In this document: positions 1 through 10,186 of the stretch, piece after piece | Layout: each line of letters opens with the position of its first letter | Position numbering within the stretch: the stretch's first letter is position 1 | Source: Ancistrus triradiatus | Taxonomy: Eukaryota > Chordata > Actinopteri > Siluriformes > Loricariidae | Direction: 5' to 3' | Length of the DNA: 64,000 nucleotides | Assembly (NCBI GenBank): GCA_025084515.1 | Contig: JAJAGP010000432.1 | Coordinates: 198,501 to 262,500 of the forward strand | Notes under the pieces: generated by a model | Seen by the model: only the letters and a program-made list of their open reading frames with translations | The model's database searches: none | What the model was told of the DNA's origin: nothing | Translations under genes and position numbers: made by a program

Positions 1-596
1 CTGGGCCAGGACAGCTTGTCATCATTGATGGAACAATGAATTCTGAATGATATCAGAGACTTCTAAAGGAAAATGTCAGGACATCTGTCCATGAACTGAA
101 TCTCAAGAGAAGGTGGGTCATGCAGCAAAACAACGACCCTAAGCACACAAGTCGTTCTACCAAAGAATGGTTAAAGAAGAATAAAGTTAATGTTTTGGAA
201 TGGCCAAGTCAAAGTCCTGACCTTAATCCAATTGAAATGTTGTGAAACGTTCTGAAGCAAGCAGTTAAAGTGAGGAAACCCACCAACATCCCAGAGCTGA
301 AGCTGTTCTGTACTGAATAGGCTAAAATTCCTCCAAGCCGGTGTGCAGGACTGATCAACAGTTAGCGGAAATGTTTAGTAGCAGTTATTGCTGCACAGGG
401 GGGATTCAATATGTAATATTGAATCATTTTCCACAATACATAAATTACCAAGTATAATAATTTTTGTCTCATTTGTTTAACTGGGTTCTCTTTATCTGCT
501 TTTAGGACTTGTATGAAAATCTGATGATGTTTTAACCCATAGTTGTGCAGAAATATAGACAATTCTAAAGGGTTCACAAACTTTCAAGAACCACTG
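1..596 (+). mobile_element. Tc1-like transposon, 3' part (family A), cut by window edge
   Basis: This is the right-hand part of a Tc1/mariner-type DNA transposon. The sequence closely matches the right halves of the elements at 33691-35119 and 54701-56150. The right terminal inverted repeat ends CTTTCAAGAACCACTG at 596 and is followed by the TA target dinucleotide at 597-598. Transposase relics are readable in several frames: the region around 112-240 corresponds to the second catalytic Asp and the Pro-Asp-Leu-Asn-Pro-Ile-Glu box (about 219-237), but a stop immediately follows that box, and the upstream part has stops as well. It is therefore an inactive copy. The left end lies outside the window. 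Confidence 0.88.
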
Positions 597-693
597 TATC
601 TACTACCTCAAACAGCTGTGAAAGTCCCGCATTCCCTCACCTGTCCTCTCATTCTTTTAATCCACCACAATAGCGAGCATTCTCTCTAGAAGC

Positions 694-960
694 ATGACCA
701 TCCCGTATGTTACCTGCAATGCTGAGGACTATAAAACCCTGCAGTGTGTGGTGAGGTCTGCTGAATGGATTACCAGATCAGCAGTGCCCAGCTTTCAGGA
801 CATTTACACCAAGCAGTGCAGGACCAGAGCAGGAATGATCTCTATGGACCTCACTCACCCAAACAATAGACTTTTTCAGTGGCTGCCATCTGGGAAGTGG
901 CTCCAAAAACACTCAGCCAGGACTGAGAGGCTTAGAAGGTGTCCCAGACAATCAGAACAC
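694..960 (+). pseudogene. LINE reverse transcriptase C-terminal fragment
   Basis: This frame encodes the end of the ORF2 protein of an L2-like non-LTR retrotransposon. The order of short motifs is what is seen at the C-terminus of many fish LINE polyproteins: an Asp/Lys-Thr-Leu-Gln-Cys-Val-Val-Arg-Ser-Ala-Glu stretch near residues 12-25, a Ser-Phe-Gln-Asp-Ile-Tyr block near 34-39, then THPNNRLFQWLPSG near 54-67 and ARTERLRR near 75-82. After residue 82 the similarity ends, and the rest of the 140-residue open frame reads into unrelated DNA. Nothing upstream of about 660 resembles the catalytic part of the enzyme, so this is a 5'-truncated insertion, as is usual for LINEs. The assignment to the L2 group is from recall and was not searched. 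Confidence 0.72.
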
Positions 961-1073
961 TGTAGTCATGAACACTATTCTAGTCAGCACATGTCTAACA
1001 TATGCTCATTTGTACATGAATATGCACATCTGCACATGTACAGGACAATCGGAGTATGCAATATGCACATATA

Positions 1074-1408
1074 CAGTACTGTGCAAAAGCCTTACGCCAC
1101 CATTAGATTACCATAGATATACCATTGTTTCATTGTATTAAAAACTAATATGTATAGGCTAGAGTTGCAAGTGTTTAGACCTCTCCTTGCACTTGAACAA
1201 TAGCAGCAGCAATCTGGCAGCTTCATGGGGATGCCAAGATGACCCTTTGACAGACCTTTTTGGAAGGGTAGAGAGAGAGTATTATGGAGGGACGTATCCA
1301 AGTTTAAAATTTTTGCGTCCAATCCTCAACAATACATTATATGTGGTCATTATACCATTGCTAAAACAACAAATCTAATGGTGACCTAAGATTTTTTGGA
1401 CAGTACTG
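1074..1408. mobile_element. Tc1-derived miniature element (family C), 335 bp
   Basis: The element begins CAGTACTGTGCAAAAG and ends with the inverse, CAGTACTG at 1401-1408 read on the other strand as CAGTACTGTCCAAAAA. The inverted ends match over about 36 bases. It is flanked on both sides by TA (1072-1073 and 1409-1410), the target duplication of Tc1/mariner elements. The middle contains a small piece of transposase coding sequence (around 1260-1320, related to the block encoding the first catalytic Asp in the copy at 52960-53520). It cannot encode a transposase. Related copies lie at 27680-28151, 44150-44522 and 52960-53520. Confidence 0.9.
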
Positions 1409-1625
1409 TATATAGATGGCACTTTTCACATGAGTAAGTTTGCCTTTCTTCATGTTGATGTTTGTGCTTTTGTTTGTGTAGTATTTCCCCTGATTTCATA
1501 CCTAGTACTATATTGTGTGTCTATTTATATTTTTGTTTGTGTAGTGTGTGGAGCTGCCATTTTATTTCCCTACACCCTGGTAGCTGTGGTTACGAATGCA
1601 TGTGACAAATAAGAACCTTGGATCT

Positions 1626-2263
1626 TGCCACTGTGAAGAAAGCCAATTCACAAACACACCAGTAATGGTGGTGTAGTAGGAGTTATGGTAAGACATGCTG
1701 TAGACTAATAAACTAATAAATTCAGAGAACAAAGTTACATAGCATGGATAATAACTAAATAGCACAGAGGTTAGACCAATATGGAAATGTAGCAGTGTAT
1801 AGGGAGCAATGCCATTTACATGCACATCAAATAGTCCCTTATGAGCAGCCAAACCAAATCATAGCCTGGAGCTGCTAGAGACAGTACAGCGTTAGAGGAA
1901 GCTTCCTGCCATCTACAGGAGCAGCAGTTGTTTTTCTCATGTTGTTTCACTCACTACATACTTACCTTGAAGGAGTTTTGTTAATACACCTGCAGGTGCG
2001 GGAATGAGAGTGTTGTCAGGCACTAATGTTAAAAAAAAATAAAAAAATTAAAAAATAATAATAATAATTTTAAAAAAAGGAGCTGTTAAAATAAATTTGA
2101 TTACATTTCAAATCACTCATAAGGCAATATTCCGTAATGCATTATATTATGCTATTTAACCCAAACAATAGTTATCACTGACTCTTTCAATGATGTCATT
2201 GCATTTGATTTGAAACTGCAGCTTCACCAGTGTTTTTAGAGCAGATTTTCTTTTAAACAGCCC
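1626..2263. other. No recognised feature; AT-rich
   Basis: No gene or classified repeat was recognised. An A/T-only low-complexity run with an AAT repeat sits at about 2029-2078. The open frames here lack similarity to any family I know. Confidence 0.5.
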
Positions 2264-2460
2264 ATTTACATTTATATTTACAACATTTAGCAGACGCCCT
2301 TATCCAGAGCGACTTACAATTGATATATTCTTACAATCCAAGCAATTGTGGGTTAAGGGTCTTGCTCAAGGACCCAACAGTGGCAGCTTGGCAGAGGTGG
2401 GATTTGAACCGTGGACCTTTTGATCCAGAGTCCAGTACCTTACCCGCTAGGCTACCACAG
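2264..2460 (-). repeat. tRNA-derived SINE (type 2), near full length
   Basis: Read on the minus strand, the element starts TGTGGTAGCCTAGCGGGTAA, which resembles a polymerase III A box. A B box, GGTTCAAATCC, follows at about 2401-2411. The 3' part carries the widespread fish SINE/LINE tail, seen on the plus strand as GCAGACGCCCTTATCCAGAG followed by GACTTACA. It is highly similar to the copy at 56464-56660, which suggests a fairly recent family. Confidence 0.85.
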
Positions 2461-2681
2461 TCATCTGAGGATCTACATGATCGCTCATACACTAGATCTA
2501 TCATATAAATGCCTATAGAGGCTTCAAAATCGGTGCGTGCCAAGTTCCAAAAAGCACACAGGGATGGAACCATAGGGATTGTGTCATTTTTGGCACACAC
2601 ACACACACCATAGCATCAGTCGCGTTATGTCAAGATTATGATTTGCACATCACTAGGTGCCCAACTATAACTGCCTAAACA

Positions 2682-2990
2682 CAGTACTTAATTTGAGCTG
2701 GATCCTGCTGGAACAAGATCCGGTACCTCTAATATTTGGAGCATATGCATTCCAGCACCTATTTGTGTTGATCCCACACCTGAGTTTTTATATAGTAAAA
2801 ATGAAAACTAACAATATTAATAACAAATTTTATTAAAATGGTACTTGTGTGTAAACTCCTTTCCAAAAACCCAAACAGCTCATTTGTTTGATGGTAACTG
2901 ACATAATTAGATCTTCGGTCACGTATTGCTCGCTCCTGTATCAGGATAAATATATCAGATTATTACCTCTGTTTCACAAATTAAGCACTT
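2682..2990. mobile_element. hAT-type miniature element with perfect 8-bp target duplication
   Basis: The left end is CAGTACTTAATTTGAGC and the right end is CACAAATTAAGCACTT, forming short imperfect inverted repeats. The eight bases before the element (2674-2681) and the eight after it (2991-2998) are identical, CCTAAACA. An 8-bp duplication is the hallmark of hAT transposons. The 309-bp body has no coding capacity. Confidence 0.85.
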
Positions 2991-2998
2991 CCTAAACA

Positions 2999-3411
2999 AA
3001 AAAGAAAAATAAATAAATAGCTAAATCAAAGAAGTAGATTAATAAAAGCTAAAATATCAAGCCTGTTTTGACAACGTACCGAGGAAAAAGTAGAGATTTT
3101 TCTTTTAGAATTTAGTACGTAAAAAGCATTAAGTTACAGAAAAGAAGTACAAATACCTAAGAATTCTTTAGTACAGTAACTAAGTACTTGTACTTCATTG
3201 CTTCCAACTTCTGCACCTTAAATATACAGCATTTGCACATGCCTGTAAGTCAAAATGGACAGTCTTTATAAGCCTATAGTTGGCATTGCAGATGTTGCCC
3301 ATATTAACAAATCTTGACAGGATGGATGCAAGGTGAATTTATTACCTACAAGTACTAGTAACTAGTACTTTAATTTTAAACAGATGCATACCAAATAAAA
3401 GCAAGTATACA
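2999..3411. other. Mostly unrecognised; possible miniature-element end
   Basis: AT-rich DNA. Around 3140-3215 there are several AGTACTT and AAGTAC motifs ending in CCAACTTCTG, which resemble the ends of the element at 42737-43308. This may be a decayed relative, but no second end was found. Confidence 0.35.
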
Positions 3412-3537
3412 TTTTCATCATTTAGCAGTTGAGATGAAAAGGGTCTTGCTCAAGGGCCCAACTTTGACAGCTTGGAGGAGTTAGAATTTGAACTTGCAAC
3501 GTTAGAGTAAGTATTCTAGAGTCTTAACCACTAAACA
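3412..3537 (-). repeat. Decayed type 2 SINE fragment
   Basis: The plus strand shows GGGTCTTGCTCAAGGGCCCA, then a diverged B-box complement near AATTTGAACTTGC, then CTTAACCACTAAACAGC. The order matches the SINE at 2264-2460 but with many substitutions. Confidence 0.65.
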
Positions 3538-3631
3538 GCAAACAGACAGGAATAATAAATACAGCATCTAACATGAATCAAACAATTCAAGTCTTAAGCA
3601 GATTAGACAGTAAATATTCCTATACAAACAT

Positions 3632-3788
3632 ATATAGCATTTAGCTGATCACCTTATCTATACTGACTTATATTAGAGCTGATCAGGTTAAGGTTAAGGA
3701 CTCAACGTGTGGCAGCCTATCGGAGGTGAGATTTCCCTGGACCTTCTGGTCTATAGGCCAGTACCTTAACCACTAGGCTACCACAGCC
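3632..3788 (-). repeat. Decayed type 2 SINE
   Basis: This copy shows the tail relic AGCATTTAGCTGATCACC, the block GGACTCAACGTGTGGCAGCC, and the head complement CTTAACCACTAGGCTACCAC. It is in the same orientation as the copies at 2264 and 3412. Confidence 0.72.
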
Positions 3789-4599
3789 ACAAGATTTAAT
3801 TACACAATATTTTTTTCCATTCATAATGAATCTCCCTGTTAAATACTGCACTGACTACCTGTTAATAAATGTCCTGTTAATGACATTTATAGCTCGTTCA
3901 TACCTTACCACTCTCCTATATAGTATAGCTCATCACGTCATCCAGCCAAAGTGGACTTCTGTTAATCCCTAGAATCAGTCGCAGCTCGTCTTATCAAACA
4001 TGTTTTTCTTACATTACCTAAACTAGATTTTTTTTATATTACATAAAATGTGTCCTCTTCTAAAATACTTAAATCCTTTGCTAAGGACCTTGTACTGACA
4101 TCTAAGAGACGTTGCATGAATTTCATGTATGCCAAAACAGCAAAGCTTTAGAAAAGTCATGTCTGACTAGGAATGTTAGAAAGCAGTTAAGGCTGTTCAA
4201 TTCCTTTATGCAAGCCTTTAAACTGGCTTCAGTGTGCCTTCACTGTATTTCTAAAGGTCAGCCAATTATTGCTGTACAGAAAAGCTGATCCACGCAATTC
4301 TTAAAAGTCAGTAAACATCAATTTAGAGTTCTGAACCAGTGCTGTAAAGAGCATCTTTGTTGTGTACATTTCATAACCCTAGGTTATTGATGATGTGAAA
4401 GAAATTTAAGCCACAAAATCAATATTACTTCTGTTAACATTTTCTTGTAACCCAACAGCCAAACATAAAGCAAAGTGGGATATCGTCCAAATCTTAGGTA
4501 TTGCATTGGTTGCTATTGGTAAAATTAATATCACATACAAGCAGCTGTGAATACCTGCAACATGTGCGAGTTGTGTGCAGGACATGTGAGGTGACAGTG
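3789..4599. other. No recognised feature
   Basis: Unique-looking AT-rich sequence. I saw no coding frame, RNA gene or classified repeat here. Confidence 0.45.
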
Positions 4600-5272
4600 C
4601 TAAAATATTTTATGTCACGCACAACATTTCTGTGGACCTCTGTTGATGCTCATCAGGTTGGAAAAGGTTACAAATCTAACCCCAAAGTGTTTGAACAAAC
4701 CACAGTCAGATATCATGTTCAAATTGAAAACAGTGTTATCTACCTCAGGCCGACCATCAAAGCTCACTGCAAGAGCAATGTGTGTAATAGTCTGCGAGGT
4801 CACACAGGAACCCAGGGTAACTTCTAAGCAAATAAAAGCCTCTCTCACAATGGCTAATGTTAATGTTCATGATCCCACCATCAGAAGAACACTGAACAAC
4901 ATTTATGAGTAAAGGAGAAAGTCACTGCTGTCAAAAAAAATTGCTTCATCTTGGCCATAACAGCTTGGAATTATTGATGGAAAAATGAATTCTGAATAAT
5001 ACCAGCAAATTCTAAAGGAAAAATATTAGGACATCTGTCCCTAAACTGATTCTCACCAGAACTTGGATCATGCGGCAAGGCAACAACTTTAATCATACAA
5101 GTCGTTCTACCAAACCATGGAATGGCCAAATCAAAATCCTGATTTTATTCCCATAGAAATATCGTGGAAGCAATTTTATGGAAACTCACCAACATCCCAC
5201 AGTAGAAGTTTTTCTGTACGGGCTAAATCATTAACATTTGTCCTAGGTAAACAGTTACCAGAAATCTGACCA
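4600..5272 (+). pseudogene. Decayed Tc1-like transposase (family A), ends lost
   Basis: This is a heavily mutated copy of the transposase region of the elements at 33691 and 54701. The N-terminal helix-turn-helix block is recognisable from GCTCATCAGGTTGGAAAAGG near 4649, followed by a GRP-like DNA-binding linker near 4747 and the block VTSKQIKASLTMANVNVHDP in one open frame (4643-4912). A stop after the Asn-Asn-Ile-Tyr-Glu end of that frame is followed by a deletion that removes the segment holding the first catalytic Asp. The C-terminal half is present at 4950-5272 with frameshifts, including a diverged catalytic Glu region near 5140-5160. No inverted repeats remain at either end. Confidence 0.8.
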
Positions 5273-5612
5273 TATACTAAAAGCAAAGGGTCATATTTTG
5301 ACACTTATAGATCGCTTTGCTATAAGGGAAGGGTGGGAATAGATGGCCCACAGTGTCTCACACTCCACTAGTTAAAGTCAAAATCCACTATTCGAATGTA
5401 TCGCATTCTGGAAAATTATTCGGATAGCAAATGTTTGCATAGTGGAGGCACATTGTCCATTATTTCCTGTGATAAAAAAACTCCAAAAGTTTCTGTTTAT
5501 TCAAAATATTGCCTGCTTTCAGTGAGGTCAGTGTCATATAATAGAATGGAGGACCTTCTGATTGGCTCTACTTCCCATTAACACTAGACGCTCCAGACCA
5601 GTTTGACCTACT
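5273..5612. other. No classified feature
   Basis: The segment near 5380-5460 has a run of ATTCG-like words (CTATTCGAATGTATCG, ATTATTCGGATAGC) that may be the end of an unclassified miniature element. No partner end was found. Confidence 0.35.
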
Positions 5613-5614
5613 TA

Positions 5615-5946
5615 CAGTAATACCTTGGTTCTTGACCGCCTCGGAACTCATCAAATTTGGTTCTTGGTGCATTTTACAGTATAGACTATATCAAACTCAG
5701 CGATTCATGGTACATTCAACTTCTAATGGATTTGTCTGAATATATCCGCATCATAAATCAGGGAGCACCTGTACAATTCGACTCCATTATTGCATATAAT
5801 GCCTCATACAGCGTGAATTTTCTGAGGGCCAGATTCATGGAATTAGCATTATTCCTTATGGGAAACATTTAATTGGTACTTGTCATTTTCGGTACTCAAC
5901 AAGCTTTCTGGAACAAAGTAACCACCAGAACTGAGGAACCACATTG
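5615..5946. mobile_element. TA-flanked miniature element (family D), 332 bp
   Basis: The left end reads CAGTAATACCTTGGTTCTTG and the right end, on the opposite strand, reads CAATGTGGTTCCTCAGTT. TA is present on each side (5613-5614 and 5947-5948). An internal block, ACTTGTCATTTTCGGTACTC, corresponds in inverse orientation to TCGAGTACCGAAAACAACAT of the larger relative at 49858-50414, confirming a shared family. The 71-residue open frame inside is a by-product. Confidence 0.75.
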
Positions 5947-6152
5947 TATAGAAGTGCTGAGTGCTAATCATTTGACCATTGTGACCTCCTACCAGGAGCT
6001 GGATTTGATGAAAATCGAACTGAAATTGATGATGTCACCACAGAGCACTCAGTGTGTGAGATTCATTGACCTGTTATTACATCTTCTGGTCCATATACAT
6101 ATACTCACACAGTCTACCAATGACATTAGACACTCATATACACACACACGCA

Positions 6153-6332
6153 CAAAAGTTATTGGGACACGCCCCCACATGCAGTCAAAAGTACTGGGAC
6201 ACGCCCCTGCACATGGCCAGAAGTATTTGGCCATACCCCCACACGGGCCAAAAGTATCGAGACACGCTCCTGCACGTAACCAACAGTATTTGAACATCCT
6301 CCACACACGCAGCCAATAGTATTGGGACATGG
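6153..6332. repeat. 32-bp tandem repeat, about 5.6 units
   Basis: Units of 31-33 bases start at about 6153, 6186, 6218, 6249, 6281 and 6314. Each has the form CAAAAGTATTGGGACACGCC plus a variable CACATG-rich remainder. Units differ from each other at several positions, so the array is not very recent. A short CA run precedes it at 6140-6152. Open frames crossing it on both strands are repeat-driven and are not genes. Confidence 0.85.
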
Positions 6333-7854
6333 TGCCGACGCTGCAAAAAACCCATTCTTTCTGTTTGCCAAATTTAAAGCACTGCTGTATTTCCTTCAGG
6401 AAATGCAGATCTAGTTTATGTATTAGTGGTAAACAGGTTTATTTTTAACCATGGATTTAAACCAGCAAAATAAATCAGCATTGAGTGGTAGTGAAGTAGG
6501 CCAAGTGTGTTAGATCCAAATTCGTCAGTTCCAATTTCACTTCAGTTTACAAATCTGCTGGCTGGCTATTGTTTAACACTGTCTGCCATTAAATGTCCTA
6601 CTTTCTACTTGACTTGTCACTCGTATGCCCTCAGTGCTGTGTGGTTTAACAAAACTTTTGGGGTTTAGGGCTGTAGAAAGTTCTGTCAGACACACGTCAG
6701 TCTGTACAGTACAAGCTGCCAATCATTTTCTCTCAGGAGGTCACTATCATGCCTCCATTTGCCAAGTCACCTTCCTGACCGATCTCCATGTTTCAGTCTC
6801 TTAGGCTACTGATAAAGACGTTAAGTGTGGAGGCATTCTTGAAGTTTGCCATAGTACATTTTCTCAGGTCTTGGCAAACACACGGAGCTTAATGAAGCAT
6901 TATAGTGCTCTTTGTTCACTGATTGCATTTTCACAGTTTAAAAGCAGCGGAATGAATGTTGTTAACTTTATTAAAGCAGTGATGAGATCAGCTTTCTTCA
7001 CTCAATTAATATGTCTTGTTTTGATATATGGATTAATATCTGAAGCTTCTTTATTGTTCTCAGATCAGCAATTTCCTCCCTTGAATTGTTTTAAACCTTT
7101 GTTTTATAGTCAGTCACAGGCTTTAGTTTATCTAATAACAGGATTATGATTTGGTACAATGGAGAGGTATAATTAAAGAGCCTCCGTCATAGCTCGGTAA
7201 GAGTTCATAGCTCATTAGAGCTTTGTTTTGGAGTGTTCAGTATATCGCCTGATAAGCAGTCACTCATAAGACACCATGTCTTTTAAATCCTATTCAAAAG
7301 ACCTAAAAATGTAGGAACAGTCAAGAAGTAGGACGCCATTTTTTTTTAAGTTCACCTCATTGCACAACATGCAAAAAAAAAAAAGCCACAAGAAGCAGCA
7401 CTGATCTAACAAAAGCTGCACAAGTCCTGTGTCCCTGGGAATCAGCGTGACAAAACAGGCAGAGTGAAACTAATACGCCACTGCATCTCTTAGCAAGAAC
7501 TTTTATTCGCTGACACTGAATTCCAGCAAAACAGGAGCTCATATGACGCACACAGAAAAGCGAGGCAGAAGCTGACATTCGCATTCTAATGTAAAACAGC
7601 ACACCGGCTTTGTGGCGTTGTCCCAGGAGTGTGCTGGCTCTTTTCTTTCAGATTATGCAGGTTCCTTTTTGACATACACATGTAGTATTAAGTGTAATGT
7701 CACACTGACTTTGTGATGTGGATACTGTGTGCATTAAGCAATGCTAGAATGAGAAAATGTGTTTTTCTGAAGGAGTGTGTGCAGATAATATATTTAATAC
7801 TTTTTAACAACTAATCATCACCTAGCTTGTTCGTTCAATGTAAGCAAAAATGAC
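6333..7854. other. No recognised feature
   Basis: About 1.5 kb of moderately AT-rich, apparently unique DNA. Several frames of 70-92 codons occur but show no family signature, so I do not call a gene. Confidence 0.4.
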
Positions 7855-7995
7855 AAGAAAAGTGTTCGTGAGATTTGTAAGGAGTTTTTTCTGCACACAA
7901 AGGCCAGTACAGTGTCTGTCTAACTAGATAGCTGCATCAGGAATAGAATGATTCAGCCAAGTCTCTGTGATGATCATCACACAGGTGTTCATTCA
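7855..7995 (-). pseudogene. LINE AP-endonuclease fragment
   Basis: Read on the minus strand, the sequence from about 7990 downward encodes Val-Met-Ile-Ile-Thr-Glu-Thr-Trp-Leu-Asn followed by a Ser-Ile-Pro-Asp-Ala-Ala-Ile block. The TETWL motif with its catalytic Glu is typical of the apurinic endonuclease domain of non-LTR retrotransposons. A stop follows soon after and the remainder is frameshifted. A sister fragment lies at 17332-17580. The 38-bp tandem array at 8272-8445 is on its upstream side. Confidence 0.7.
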
Positions 7996-8271
7996 GGCCT
8001 TGAGAAGAAATCGGGAGTCTAATCTCATACATCCTGTTAGTGCAATACCTTGAGTTGGCAAGCTAAAGACTCAGAGGTCTGGTTTGTACAGATGAGCTTG
8101 TAGCCTAATTCGTATCTGGCTAGCTTTCCCTGCTTCTGTTTCCTTTCCCGTCTCCACGTGTGTTGCTTTATCAGAGGTATTGTAGGTGGCTTTGTGGATC
8201 TCTGGGGAGCAAAGAATCTCCACTGGAGAGATTGTCATGATCATAGGAAATTGAGTAGTATGGAATCAGAT
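7996..8271 (-). other. Possible LINE 5' region (minus strand)
   Basis: This segment lies between the endonuclease relic and the 38-bp array and is continuous with both. It may be the ORF1/5' untranslated part of the same LINE. No protein motif is visible, so the call rests on position only. Confidence 0.35.
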
Positions 8272-8445
8272 ATCCAATGATATAAGAACTTCAGTTGTAG
8301 GGCTCAGATTCCAAAAAACAACAAAACCCCAGTTGTAGGGATCAGAGTTTCAAAAACAGAACCTCAGTTACAGGGATTAAATTCCCAAGATCACACAAAT
8401 CTTCCCAAGATCATATAAACCTCAGTTCTAGAGATCAGACAAGAT
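8272..8445. repeat. 38-bp tandem array, short copy
   Basis: Four or so diverged units of the pattern CAGTTGTAGGGATCAGA followed by TTCCCAAGA and an AACCTCAGTT join. The same unit makes the larger array at 17590-18920. Here it also sits just upstream of a LINE endonuclease fragment in LINE orientation. Confidence 0.72.
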
Positions 8446-8545
8446 CTCTGACAAGATCTTTATTACCATTATACTTGCGTACATTGAAATGTAATGCAAC
8501 TCCTTCAGTATTTGCAAAACAGTAATTTACAAATGTATGTATGTA

Positions 8546-8766
8546 CAGTGTATCACAAAAGTGAGTACACCCCTCACATTTCTGCAGATATTTAAGTATA
8601 TCTTTTCATGGGACAACACTGACAAAATGGTGCTTTGACACAATGAAAAGTAGTCAGTGTGCAGCTTCTATAACAGTGTAAATTTATTCTTCCCTCAAAA
8701 TAACTCAATATACAGCCATTAATTTCTAAACCACCGGCAACAAAAGTGAGTACACCCCTAAGAGAC
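8546..8766 (+). repeat. Left inverted repeat with two direct repeats
   Basis: The outer motif is at about 8556-8573 and the inner one at about 8740-8757. The whole arm matches 9970-10186 inverted with few differences. Confidence 0.88.
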
Positions 8767-8930
8767 TTCACCTTTAAATGTCCAAATTGAGCACTGCTTG
8801 TCATTTTCCCTCCAAAATGTCATGTGATTTGTTAGAGCTACTAGGTCTCAGGTGTGCATAGGTAGCAGTTGTGTTCAATTTTGTAGTACAGCTCTCACAC
8901 TCTCTCATACTGGTCACTGAAAGTTCCAAC

Positions 8931-9957
8931 ATGGCACCTCATGGCAAAAAAGTCTCTGAGGATCTTAAAAGACGAATTGTTGCGCTACATGAAGATTGGC
9001 CAAGGCTACAAGAAGATTGCCAACACCCTCAAACTGAGCTGCAGCACAGTGGCCAAGATCATCCAGCTTTTTAAAAGTCCACTAAGAACAGACCTCGCGT
9101 TGGTCGTCCAAAGAAGCTGAGTGCACGTGCTCAGTGTCACATCCAAATGCTGTCTGTGAAAGATTGGCGCTGGAGTGCCGTCAGCATTGCTGCAGAGATT
9201 GAAGAGATGGGGGGTGAGCCTGTCAGTGCTCAGACCATACGCCACACACTACATCAAATCGGTCTGCATGGCTGTCACCCCAGAAGGAAGACTCTTCTGA
9301 GGTCTGTACAAAAGAAAGCCCGCAAACAGTTTGCTGAAGACATGTCAACAAAGGACATGGATTACTGGAACCATGTCCTATGGTCTGATGAGGCCAAGAT
9401 TCATTTGTTTGGTTCAGATGGTCTGAAGCATGTGTGGCAGCAATCAGGTGAGGAGTACAAAGATAAGTGTGTCATGCCTACAGTCAAGAATGGTGGTGGG
9501 AATGCCATGGTCTGGGGCTGCATGAGTGCAGCAGGTGTTGGGGAGTTACATTTCATTGAGGGACACATGAACTCCAATATGTACTGTGAAATACTGCTCT
9601 GGCATGATCCCCTCACTCCGGAAACTGGGTCGCAGGGCAGTGTTCCAGCATGAAAATGACCTCAAACACACCTCTAAGATGACCACTGCTTTATTGAAGA
9701 GGCTGAGGGTAAAGGTGATGGACTGGTCAGCATGTCTCCAGACCTAATAACCCAATAGAACGAAACATCTTTGAGCATCCTCAAGTGGAAAATGGAGGAG
9801 CACAAAGTCTCTAAAATATCTGCCAGCTCCGTGATGTCGTCATGGACAAGTGGAAAAGCATTCCAGTGGCAACCTGTGAAGCTCTGGTAAACTCCATGCC
9901 CAGGAGAGTTAAGGCAGTTCTGGAAAATAATGGTGGCCACACAATATATTGACACTT
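8931..9957 (+). pseudogene. Tc1-like transposase, inactivated
   Basis: The start is MAPHGKKVSEDLKRRIV at 8931. The first helix-turn-helix continues as GYKKIANTLKLSCSTVAKII, but only after a one-base frame change near 9000. A stop near 9072 and another frame shift follow. The longest frame, 9147-9653, contains the second DNA-binding helix block and the catalytic core start HVLWSDEAKIHLFGSD, with the first Asp at 9387-9389. The second catalytic position lies in a block reading His-Glu-Asn-Asp-Leu-Lys-His-Thr near 9651-9672, where the family has Asp; Glu here looks like a loss of the active residue. The Pro-Asp-Leu-Asn-Pro-Ile-Glu box near 9740 is corrupted by a stop. The C-terminal RRVKAVLENNGGHT-like tail is readable near 9904-9945. 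The copy cannot make a working enzyme. Confidence 0.9.
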
Positions 9958-9969
9958 CAGGAACTTTCA

Positions 9970-10186
9970 CTAAGGGGTGTACTCACTTTTGTTGCCGGTG
10001 GTTTAGACATTAATGGCTGTATATTGAGTTATTTTGAGGGAAGAATGAATTTACACTGTTATATAAGCTCGACACAGACTACTTTTCATTGTGTCAAAGC
10101 ACCATTTTGTCAGTGTTGTCCCATGAAAAGATATACTTAAATATCTGCAGAAATGTGAGGGGTGTACTCACTTTTGTGATACACTG
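9970..10186 (-). repeat. Right inverted repeat with two direct repeats
   Basis: The inner motif AGGGGTGTACTCACTTTTGT is at about 9974-9993 and the outer one at about 10158-10177. It is the inverse of 8546-8766. Confidence 0.88.

Larger units (their letters stand above)
680..1625 (+). mobile_element. 5'-truncated LINE, 3' end, split by a miniature element
   Basis: Two blocks belong together: the ORF2 tail ending near 960 with following sequence to 1071, and 1411-1625. The second block ends in a stretch that looks like the 3' end of fish LINEs (GTGACAAATAAGAACCTTGG near 1600-1619, containing an AATAA-type signal). The two are separated by the 335-bp miniature element at 1074-1408, which inserted at a TA. 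The exact 5' limit of the LINE is not clear. Confidence 0.55.
8546..10186 (+). mobile_element. Near full-length Tc1-like transposon, IR/DR type
   Basis: The element begins CAGTGTATCACAAAAGTGAG and ends with the inverse at 10186, giving 1641 bp. TA precedes it at 8544-8545; the right flank reads TG, so that duplication is mutated. The terminal repeats are long (8546-8766 and 9970-10186), and each carries the motif AAAAGTGAGTACACCCCT twice, once at the outer end and once at the inner end. That is the IR/DR arrangement known from Sleeping Beauty-type Tc1 elements, where each copy is a transposase binding site. The transposase between them is broken. Confidence 0.92.

Noticed and set aside
4643..4912. 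89-codon frame as a possible small DNA-binding gene
   Set aside because: It is the N-terminal piece of a decayed Tc1 transposase that has lost its terminal repeats and its first catalytic region.
5873..6319. 148-codon open frame and overlapping frames on both strands
   Set aside because: The frame has no ATG-based gene context, starts inside a miniature element and its second half is just the 32-bp tandem repeat translated.
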